Source: Chloroflexota bacterium
Lineage (GTDB): Bacteria; Chloroflexota; Dehalococcoidia; Lucifugimonadales; UBA3495
Direction of reading: 5' to 3'
DNA length: 6,449 nucleotides
Assembly (NCBI GenBank): GCA_028874675.1
Contig: JAPPJA010000393.1
Coordinates: 1-6,449, forward strand
In this document: one piece after another, positions 1-5,061 of the stretch
Layout of the letters: each line of letters starts with the position of its first letter
Position numbering within the stretch: position 1 is the stretch's first letter
Notes under the pieces: generated by a model
What the model saw: the letters and a program-made list of their open reading frames with translations, nothing else
Databases searched by the model: none
Told to the model about the DNA's origin: nothing
Made by a program: the position numbers and the translations under genes

Positions 1-1063
1 TGGCAAGCTGGGCCCGGTCCCGGCGGGTGATGTACCTGATGCCCCGGTCGGACAGCGTGTAGCGCACGTCGCTCCGCTTGCCGTGCTGTTCCACCAATCT
101 CCAATCATTCACCAAGCTGCGAGTCATCTGGCTGATTCTTCCGTCCGATACTCCCAACCAGCGGGCCAGGTGCTCCCTACGAATCATTGGGTGGTCGGTG
201 ATCAGGTCCAGGGCGCGCTTTTCCGAGGGGCTGAGACCGAAGGCCGGGGCTGCCCTTACCATCCGCTCAGGGTCGGGCAGGGAGGCCCGCTTGCGCTCCG
301 GCGCCTCCGGTTGAAACCGCCCGCCGGGTTCGGCCTGGGAGACCACCTGCTCCAGGGTGCGGTATCTCCTGCCAATCACCCAGTTGGAGGAAATCCAGTC
401 CAGGCGTTCCCACTGTTCCAGTGTCTCCCTGGACTCGACGCCCACGTAGCAGTCCCGGAGGTCCGCGTTGAGGCAGAACTCATCGGTCAGCCGCTGCTCC
501 CAGGGGCTGGGAGCCAGGACCAGCACCATTGAGGGTCGGCGGTTGTAGTTGTACTCGGCAATGGCCCGCAGCCGGTCGTAAAGGGAGCGGCGCCGCAGGG
601 CCAATCCCTGGCGCACCACGCCAAAGCTGCGGCCATTGTGCAGGGTGATCACCGCATCGAAGCGGCCCCGGCGCTGGAATTCCACCTGGGTTTCCTGCCC
701 GTCCACGCCGGGGGACAGCGTTGCCGCCAAACGGTACACCGGGGCCACTGCGTCCATACGGCGGATGAGCAATGCCAGCCACTGCCGGGACACCGGGTAG
801 GCCCGCACGAAGTCCGAGGGCGCGTCGTAGCCCAGGGCATTGGCGGCTTCGGCGATGCCTTGCTTCGTGAGGTAGTAGCGGCGGCTGGACGGAAGCTGGG
901 CCGTGCCGTGGCTCACCCGCTGGGCCAGGCCGTCTTTCAGCAGGGCAGACAGGGCGCGGTGGACCGTCGCCAGCGGCTCCCCCAGGATCAGCGCCAGTTC
1001 CCCCGCGTCGATGAAGGGCAGCCGGGCCAGGGCGTCCAGGGTGCGTTCTCGCGAGAATGCCAT
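1..1063 (-). CDS. Replication-relaxation-like winged-helix protein, 3' end beyond the window
   Basis: A long open frame runs on the minus strand off the left edge; from ATG 1063 it gives 354 residues. Visible parts: a first winged helix at 4-72 (DAGELALILGEPLATVHRAL, then RRYYLTKQGI as the wing); a central alpha/beta domain at about 88-190 (RFDAVITLHNGRSFGVVRQG, then LYDRLRAIAEYN and SMVLVLAPS); and a second winged helix at 277-350 (REHLARWLGVSDGRISQMTRS, then RYTLSDRGIRYI). This order resembles the replication-relaxation family found in conjugative and integrative elements. The usual acidic residue after the first strand of the central domain appears replaced (FGVVRQG), so nuclease activity is doubtful. 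The ATG at 1063 has only a weak SD. The frame is open back to a TAG at 1244-1246, and GTG/ATG codons at 1225, 1177, 1129 and 1099 are alternatives. The true start is probably that of the helix-turn-helix segment upstream, through the frameshift at 1189-1192. Confidence 0.8.
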   Translation of the reverse strand, partial: MAFSRERTLDALARLPFIDAGELALILGEPLATVHRALSALLKDGLAQRVSHGTAQLPSSRRYYLTKQGIAEAANALGYDAPSDFVRAYPVSRQWLALLIRRMDAVAPVYRLAATLSPGVDGQETQVEFQRRGRFDAVITLHNGRSFGVVRQGLALRRRSLYDRLRAIAEYNYNRRPSMVLVLAPSPWEQRLTDEFCLNADLRDCYVGVESRETLEQWERLDWISSNWVIGRRYRTLEQVVSQAEPGGRFQPEAPERKRASLPDPERMVRAAPAFGLSPSEKRALDLITDHPMIRREHLARWLGVSDGRISQMTRSLVNDWRLVEQHGKRSDVRYTLSDRGIRYITRRDRAQLA

Positions 1064-1173
1064 ATCTTCAGCGTAACAGCCGGAAACCGCCGTCGTCATT
1101 GGGCAACTGTCATTACCGACGCGGCTCACAGGAACCGCAGCGTGTCCTCCTGGGTCGCCGCCGACAGTCTTGA

Positions 1174-1443
1174 TCACCGCTCCGGGCAGGGGCGGGCCAA
1201 GTGTCTCCGTTCCAGGAAGCGCCACAGGTTGTGGTGGGAGACGCTAAAATGCCGCGCTGCCCAGGGCCAGCCTTGCCACAGGTCGTAGGTCGGCACGTGG
1301 GCGCGGATGGCGTCTTCGAGGTGGTTGTTTCCGACGCCGTGTCTTGGGTCGGCGCTGGCGTTGCTGGGGTCTTTGTCTGCATTCACGTCTCTTCCGGCCC
1401 AACGGTTCAACACTCCATTGTCCAGGAGAAATTCGTCGAACAT
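1174..1443 (-). pseudogene. N-terminal helix-turn-helix segment, separated by a frameshift from the downstream winged-helix ORF
   Basis: As read, an 89-aa ORF starts at ATG 1443 (MFDEFLLDNG) and stops at TGA 1174-1176. Its second half, HVPTYDLWQGWPWAARHF then SVSHHNLWRFLERRHLA (residues 49-83), is protein-like and looks like a helix-turn-helix that recognises DNA. The last residues (RPCPER) break the pattern. One extra base in the G4 run at 1189-1192 would read ARPLPGAVIKTVGG and continue without a stop into the long ORF to the left. I infer a single gene of more than 480 codons damaged by a one-base loss, or a sequencing error. The frame is also open upstream of 1443 to a TGA near 1517 but offers no ATG/GTG/TTG start there. 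The SD before 1443 is only AAGG, and it lies in a 7-bp inverted repeat. Confidence 0.6.
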
Positions 1444-1462
1444 AATGCCTTGCAGGGCATTA
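1443..1462 (-). promoter_or_regulatory. 7-bp stem-loop covering SD and start of the helix-turn-helix ORF
   Basis: TAATGCC (1443-1449) and GGCATTA (1456-1462) are perfect inverted repeats around the 6-nt loop TTGCAG. On the minus-strand transcript the second arm holds the GG of the AAGG Shine-Dalgarno and ends on the A of the ATG, so the folded form would block initiation. Confidence 0.5.
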
Positions 1463-1564
1463 CATTCGAGCGAGTTTTGTGGTATGGGGATGAGCGCGGA
1501 AAGGGTGACCTGAGATCAGGGTAAAGCGTTGGGCTTGAGAACTCGGCACTCGTTCATCGGTGGC

Positions 1565-1777
1565 TCAGTTATCGGGCCGGTTGTCAGTTGGCGGCTCTTG
1601 TGGCGACGGTTCAGCCCGGGATGCTTCCCGCCGCAGGTGGGCGCGGACGATCATGCGGGCTAGGATGCGCACCCCCCTTTGTATCCGATCCCGTTGCTCG
1701 GCGGTGTACGCCGTCGATAGCCTCTTCGGCGAACCGGTGATGCGTGTTGACGTTCTCTTCCCATCGGCCCTTCTCAT
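1565..1777 (-). CDS. Small basic helical protein, 70 aa, accessory-element type
   Basis: The ATG at 1777 is preceded by AGGAGG with 6 nt spacing, the strongest ribosome-binding site in the window, so this is very likely a real gene. The protein begins MRRADGKRTSTR. Its core helix around 31-50, EQRDRIQRGVRILARM followed by IVRAHLRREAS, is strongly basic and amphipathic, and a Pro/Glu-rich tail ends RPDN. I have a sense of similar short proteins in accessory regions of Chloroflexota-like genomes, but no named function. A nucleic-acid-binding role is inferred from charge only. It is followed after 121 bp by the helix-turn-helix segment on the same strand, so co-transcription is likely. The start codon itself lies in one arm of an inverted repeat (1775-1781 with 1802-1808), with the SD in the loop. 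Confidence 0.75.
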   Translation of the reverse strand: MRRADGKRTSTRITGSPKRLSTAYTAEQRDRIQRGVRILARMIVRAHLRREASRAEPSPQEPPTDNRPDN

Positions 1778-1808
1778 CCCGCTCCTCCTGGCGTGGCGCG
1801 ACGGGATG
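1775..1808 (-). promoter_or_regulatory. 7-bp inverted repeat with the ATG of the 70-aa gene in its stem
   Basis: CATCCCG (1775-1781) and CGGGATG (1802-1808) are perfect inverted repeats separated by 20 nt. On the minus-strand transcript the downstream arm includes the ATG start codon and the loop contains AGGAGG. Folding would place the start codon in a duplex while leaving the SD exposed, a possible translational switch. Confidence 0.45.
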
Positions 1809-1939
1809 GAGGGCAGCCCTCTCCGCCGTTGCCTATGACTTGCCGGTGTTCAGTGACCAGTCTGCGGGCATGGAGAATCGAGCGTTATCCCTCGGAAGGG
1901 ATTTCATCGATGAAACCGTTATGGAGTTTCCTTGATCAG
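1778..1939. other. 162-bp gap with stacked hairpin and palindrome, no convincing gene
   Basis: Between the 36-aa and 70-aa genes there is no ORF with a ribosome-binding site; a 24-codon minus-strand ORF starting at the palindrome has none. The gap contains a 6-bp stem-loop directly joined to a 14-bp palindrome (1887-1915, listed separately) and the upstream arm (1802-1808) of an inverted repeat that reaches the start codon of the 70-aa gene. Confidence 0.5.
1887..1915. promoter_or_regulatory. Adjoining 6-bp stem-loop and perfect 14-bp palindrome
   Basis: ATCCCT (1887-1892) and AGGGAT (1897-1902) pair around the loop CGGA, and TTTCATCGATGAAA (1902-1915) is a perfect palindrome beginning at the last base of that stem. 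The pair lies about 110-140 bp upstream of the 70-aa gene start. A promoter-linked operator or a leader structure is plausible; no T-run supports a terminator. Confidence 0.5.
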
Positions 1940-2050
1940 TCAGCACCTTCCAGGTAGTTGCCTCGAGTGTGGCTTCTGGAAGGGCTGTGTTGAATTTTGA
2001 GCGGGCGGATCTCCGGCCATCTGTTTGTAGAAGTTGCGCCAGTGACGCAT
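1940..2050 (-). CDS. Small basic protein, 36 aa, unknown function
   Basis: I do not recognise a family. The ORF runs from ATG 2050 to TGA 1940-1942 and begins MRHWRNFYKQMAGDPP, with an aromatic/basic start and a Gln/Pro/Ser-rich tail. The start is supported by ACGGAG with 6 nt between GGAG and ATG. The same frame stays open further upstream to 2575, but that part lies opposite the well-supported coiled-coil gene and is judged a shadow. The ORF is the first of a minus-strand series leading to the 70-aa gene and the winged-helix gene. Its SD lies inside a perfect inverted repeat (2055-2086), which fits a regulated or leader-type small gene. Being so short it could be spurious. Confidence 0.45.
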   Translation of the reverse strand: MRHWRNFYKQMAGDPPAQNSTQPFQKPHSRQLPGRC

Positions 2051-2054
2051 GAAA

Positions 2055-2086
2055 TACTCCGTCGTGAGTCGTGTCGAAACGGAGTA
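2055..2086 (-). promoter_or_regulatory. 8-bp inverted repeat that would hide the SD of the 36-aa gene
   Basis: TACTCCGT (2055-2062) and ACGGAGTA (2079-2086) are perfect inverted repeats separated by 16 nt. On the minus-strand transcript the arm nearest the start codon contains GGAG, the Shine-Dalgarno sequence 6 nt before the ATG at 2050. Folding would pair this SD with the upstream arm and block translation. Alternatively the repeat is a dimeric repressor site in the divergent promoter region. Confidence 0.5.
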
Positions 2087-2119
2087 GGACGGCGATGGCC
2101 CCCTATCGGACCTAGTGAC

Positions 2120-2140
2120 GCCCCGGTGGATGACCGGGGC
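2120..2140. promoter_or_regulatory. GC-rich perfect stem-loop in the divergent gene gap
   Basis: GCCCCGGT (2120-2127) and ACCGGGGC (2133-2140) are perfect inverted repeats of 8 bp around the 5-nt loop GGATG. The element lies 27 bp upstream of the GTG of the coiled-coil gene and 69 bp upstream of the 36-aa minus-strand gene, in their shared upstream region. No T-run follows on either strand, so a terminator is less likely than an operator or a leader hairpin. Confidence 0.5.
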
Positions 2141-2167
2141 CGGGTTGCCGCTGCCTAGGCCCTGAGG

Positions 2168-2821
2168 GTGAATTACCGCACTGTGGCCAGGTGCCAGCAG
2201 TCTCGGCGAGCGTCCCGGCTGATGCGCCAGGTGTTGCAGGAGGTCCGGGACTCCCAGAATGCCAGCGATGCTGGGCCTTACGTTGGCTTCGGTGACGGCG
2301 CGGAGGATGGCGCCGGGGAATCCCCGCAGGACCGGGTGGCGGCGTTGGAGGATGAGAACCGGGCATTGCGGGAGACGGTCAAAGCCCAGGCGGAGGAACT
2401 GGAGGCCCTGCGGCGGAGGGTTGCCGAACTGGAAGAACGGGCTCAGTCGCCAAGCGGTGACAGTGCGGTTGACGACGGCCAGGGGCTGTCGGGCTGCTGG
2501 CGGCCGCCCCGGCGGGGTCACGGGTTGCCCGACTCTGGGGTAGATACGCTGGAACAGCAGCACGATGAGGAACACGCCTTTGGCCCGGTGGCGCCGCTGG
2601 AGGCCGAGTGGCGCGCGGTCAGGGCCATGATGGGAGATGGGTTAGCGGGCAGCCGGGTTGATCGGGCGATAGCAGCGGTACGACGGTTGGAGTTGGAAGC
2701 GGCGATGCTGCGGGAGTTTCGGTTGACTTTGCCCCCTGAAACGGAACCTTTGGACGTGCGAGAAGGGAGGATCACATCCGGTGGCGGGAGGAAGCTCTGG
2801 CAAAGGTGCGGCGGGCATTGA
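2168..2821 (+). CDS. Coiled-coil protein of unknown function, 3' end probably frameshifted
   Basis: I do not recognise this protein. As read it has 217 residues: a basic N-terminus (RRASRLMRQVLQEVRD), an acidic Gly-rich stretch (36-54), and a very regular coiled coil at 55-92. There, heptad positions 57, 60, 64, 67, 71, 78, 81, 85 and 88 are V/L/N. A polar low-complexity stretch (93-140) and a second helical part (VAPLEAEWRAVRAMM; DRAIAAVRRLELEAAMLREF) follow. The last ~20 residues (GRITSGGGRKLWQRCGGH) look non-native. Shifting frame at about 2764 continues as WREEALAKVRRALNREKRGQ and ends at TAG 2881-2883, a better helical ending. The start is uncertain: GTG 2168 follows an in-frame stop closely and has TGAGG directly against it; ATG 2222 is another option. 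The gene is divergent from the small minus-strand genes and convergent with the helicase gene. Confidence 0.6.
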   Translation: MNYRTVARCQQSRRASRLMRQVLQEVRDSQNASDAGPYVGFGDGAEDGAGESPQDRVAALEDENRALRETVKAQAEELEALRRRVAELEERAQSPSGDSAVDDGQGLSGCWRPPRRGHGLPDSGVDTLEQQHDEEHAFGPVAPLEAEWRAVRAMMGDGLAGSRVDRAIAAVRRLELEAAMLREFRLTLPPETEPLDVREGRITSGGGRKLWQRCGGH

Positions 2822-2864
2822 ATAGAGAGAAGCGGGGTCAGTTGCTGAGACGGGTAGTGACACT

Positions 2865-2909
2865 GGGCTTGTGGTGGAATTAGACTCACCTAACCCGTTT
2901 CGATTTTTT
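2865..2909 (+). terminator. Possible rho-independent terminator of the coiled-coil gene
   Basis: An interrupted stem GGG / TT / GGTG (2865-2875) can pair with CACC / AA / CCC (2887-2896), and TTTTTT follows at 2904-2909. The hairpin overlaps the frame-corrected stop codon at 2881. The stem is broken by small bulges and the T-run starts 7 nt after it, so strength is doubtful. It lies in the gap between two convergent genes, the expected place. Confidence 0.35.
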
Positions 2910-2948
2910 CTCTCACGTGGCTCAAAGGCTGGATTTACTCCACACATT

Positions 2949-5018
2949 TCACCTGCGCAAATCGTCAAGAAACTCGGAAGCAGGCTCAACGCCGGTGACC
3001 AGCAGGTGATCGCGGGCCCGGGTGCAGGCTACGTAGAGCAGGTTGCGCTCCGTGTTATAGACCTCTTCCAGGTCAGCCTCATCCGCGATGGATTCCACTC
3101 GGGACTGGAGAGGAATTACCTCGGAGTCGCAGGCCATTACTACGACGGCTCGGTATTCCAAGCCCTTGGCTAAGTGCATGGTGCCAATGGACAAACGGTC
3201 ATCGGTGGGTTCCTTTTCGTCGTCAAGCACCGAATACGGTATGTTCGAGCCTTTGACTGCCTGGACGGCCCGGCCAATCTGGTCAAATGAGCGGGTAAAC
3301 ACCCCGATTTCGCCGGGCTGCAAGCCCTCGGCTATTCTGGCGGTCAACCACCCACTCACGGCAGCGCACTCGGCACCCTCATCGCCAAAGACCTGAACCG
3401 TGGGTGTTGGTCCGTTGAATACGGAGACTGTACCGTTCCGCTCTTCCAGGTTCCCGTCTACGTCGGAAATCTCCGGGTCCAAGAGGCGGTCTGCACGGGT
3501 CCTAATCTGGTGGGAGGTGCGATAGTTGATGCGCAACGTCTGAGAACGGCCACGAATGTCCACGCCGAGCTCCTTCCAGGAAAAGGGCTGCTGGAAGATG
3601 CGCTGGCCTAGGTCTCCGGCGAAGAACAGCCCGTTGGGACGGTTTCCGGCCACGACGGCGAGAAACCTCAACTGAGCGACACTCACGTCCTGGGCCTCGT
3701 CAACGACAACGTGGTCGAAGGGCGGATGTTCGCGCCGGGCGAGTTCCCGGGTCAACCGGCCGAACATTTCAGCCTTGGTCAACAGTCCCTGCTCTCGCAA
3801 GCCTGACCTGACGCTCTCGAATACCGGCCAGAGGGACTGCCGTTGCGTTTCCGACAACCGGCGGTAGCGCCCAATGCGAGTCACGTCCCGGTAGGCTTCC
3901 CAGGAGTCCAACTGCCAGGCGTCCACAACCCGCTCCCACTCCGTCAGTAGAAAGATTGGGGAGAAGTTGGTCCCCGTCCCCCTGGCGCCATTCTTCACCA
4001 GGGCTTTAATAATCTCCCGTGAAGCCAGTTTCACGGGACCTAAGTCGGCTTCGTACAGGCCCGAGGCCACGGCATCCAGCGAATCAACCGAGATCCTGCT
4101 GCCGGCCTGAGGGTCTTGGTGGACCAGCAACCGGAGCTTGGCCCTCAACAGGTTCGCCAATGTGTCGGAGAAAGTGGTGAGCAAGATTCGCAAGCCAGGG
4201 TTAGACTTGGCGAGAAATGCCGCCCGGTGGATGGCCACGACGGTCTTGCCAGTGCCGGCCGAGCCAGAAACCCGGGCCGGGCCGTTGTAGTTCCGTTCCA
4301 CCAGGCCAAGCTGAGCCGGATGCAAGAAGATGGTCCACTTATCCCAAGGATACTCCAGCGCCTCCGCCAATTCTTCAACGTTGCGCATGACGCGGAAGCG
4401 GCGCAGGGCGTCAGGGTGACTGAACGGGTCGGCTCCGGAAGGCGCGGGCAGGGAGGGCTGCGGCGTCTTACCCACCGCCAGTTCCAGAAGGGCCTCCGCC
4501 GCCTCAGATGGCAGGTGGTCGGCCAGGTCGAGAACGCTGTCTTCATCGGCCACCTTGACCTCTTCCAGCCATTCCACCGGAACCCCGTAGCCCAGCAGTT
4601 GGTCATCGGGCAAGAGGGCGAACAGCAATGGCTTGGGCGGCGCCTGTACCTCGGACTCAACGTAAACCGGCACCGGAATCTCCTGGACCACTTCACGCAG
4701 TTCCACCAGTTGAGCGGCGCCGGTGGTGGGGTGGGTCTCCAGCTTCCTGCGCTCAGCCCAGCGATAGGCGTCGTCGTGGCGGCCCACGTAGCAGAGGACT
4801 ACGTTCTCCCTGGCCCGGTGCAGGATGATGCGCAGGTCTAGGTTGACCCGGGCCGACCAAAAGTGCGAGTCACTGGCGCCGGTCAGACGGTGCAGGCTGA
4901 GGCCGGGTTGCGACAGGTTGGTCTGCAAATCAAAGGCAGTGGTCTTGACCGCCTTCTGCTGCTCGTTGGGCAGCCGGGCGAGGCTGGAAGTGAAGGTGTC
5001 GGCTATGCGGAATTGCAT
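2949..5018 (-). CDS. RelE/ParE-fold domain fused to UvrD/Rep-type SF1 DNA helicase (689 aa)
   Basis: Residues 1-95 look like a RelE/YafQ-type toxin fold: MQFRIADTFTSSL, RVNLDLRIILHR, then LCYVGRHDDAYRWAER, which corresponds to the final beta-strand and His/Tyr motif of RelE-superfamily toxins. After a linker (about 100-230) comes a full set of superfamily 1 helicase motifs. These are the Q-motif region HPAQLGLVE (233-241), Walker A GSAGTGKT (252-259), Walker B VVVDEAQD (437-444), motif III FFAGDLGQRIF (465-475), motif IV RINYRTS (496-502), motif V GTMHLAKGLEYRAVV (612-626) and motif VI LLYVACTRARD (660-670). All key residues are present, so it should be an active ATP-dependent DNA translocase. 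Whether the RelE part still cleaves mRNA is unknown; no classical antitoxin gene lies next to it. Defence is suggested by the methyltransferase and AbiJ-like genes upstream. The ATG at 5018 is chosen because RelE proteins start directly with this strand; its SD (AAGGAG) is unusually far away, 14 nt. Confidence 0.93.
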   Translation of the reverse strand: MQFRIADTFTSSLARLPNEQQKAVKTTAFDLQTNLSQPGLSLHRLTGASDSHFWSARVNLDLRIILHRARENVVLCYVGRHDDAYRWAERRKLETHPTTGAAQLVELREVVQEIPVPVYVESEVQAPPKPLLFALLPDDQLLGYGVPVEWLEEVKVADEDSVLDLADHLPSEAAEALLELAVGKTPQPSLPAPSGADPFSHPDALRRFRVMRNVEELAEALEYPWDKWTIFLHPAQLGLVERNYNGPARVSGSAGTGKTVVAIHRAAFLAKSNPGLRILLTTFSDTLANLLRAKLRLLVHQDPQAGSRISVDSLDAVASGLYEADLGPVKLASREIIKALVKNGARGTGTNFSPIFLLTEWERVVDAWQLDSWEAYRDVTRIGRYRRLSETQRQSLWPVFESVRSGLREQGLLTKAEMFGRLTRELARREHPPFDHVVVDEAQDVSVAQLRFLAVVAGNRPNGLFFAGDLGQRIFQQPFSWKELGVDIRGRSQTLRINYRTSHQIRTRADRLLDPEISDVDGNLEERNGTVSVFNGPTPTVQVFGDEGAECAAVSGWLTARIAEGLQPGEIGVFTRSFDQIGRAVQAVKGSNIPYSVLDDEKEPTDDRLSIGTMHLAKGLEYRAVVVMACDSEVIPLQSRVESIADEADLEEVYNTERNLLYVACTRARDHLLVTGVEPASEFLDDLRR

Positions 5019-5020
5019 GA

Positions 5021-5034
5021 AGTCTGATCAGACT
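5021..5034. promoter_or_regulatory. Perfect 14-bp palindrome between SD and ATG of the RelE-helicase gene
   Basis: AGTCTGATCAGACT is identical to its reverse complement. It lies 2 nt upstream of the ATG at 5018 and overlaps the last bases of AAGGAG (5033-5038, minus strand). In DNA it could be an operator. In RNA it could fold as a 5-bp stem with a GATC loop, which would bring AAGG close to the start codon or hide its end. RelE-type systems are commonly autoregulated at such sites, but the binding protein here is not known. Confidence 0.6.
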
Positions 5035-5061
5035 CCTTGTTTGAGTGTCTTATGTCTGCAT

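Noticed and set aside
83..1288. Plus-strand ORFs of 149 and 216 aa
   Set aside because: They are opposite the long winged-helix ORF, which has recognisable domain structure and runs off the window edge.
1836..1910. 24-codon minus-strand ORF starting MKSLPRDNARF
   Set aside because: No ribosome-binding site, the start lies inside the palindrome, and it is too short to support.
1990..2060. Possible sigma-70 promoter for the coiled-coil gene (TTGAAT or TTGTAG boxes)
   Set aside because: No acceptable -10 element at the right spacing; not better than chance.
1940..2575. 211-aa minus-strand ORF beginning with a hydrophobic stretch
   Set aside because: It lies opposite the coiled-coil gene, whose perfect heptads support the plus strand. 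Only the last 36 codons, with their own SD, were kept.
2884..2948. Terminator for the helicase operon on the minus strand
   Set aside because: The T-run here is on the plus strand and reads as A's in the minus transcript; no good stem precedes a U-run in that direction.
2518..2989. Minus-strand ORFs of 115-123 aa past the helicase stop
   Set aside because: Ser/Pro-rich shadow frames opposite the coiled-coil gene, with no SD.
4116..4841. 241-aa plus-strand ORF opposite the helicase gene
   Set aside because: It is antisense to the linker and Walker A region of a protein with complete helicase motifs; the composition is typical of a shadow frame in GC-rich DNA.
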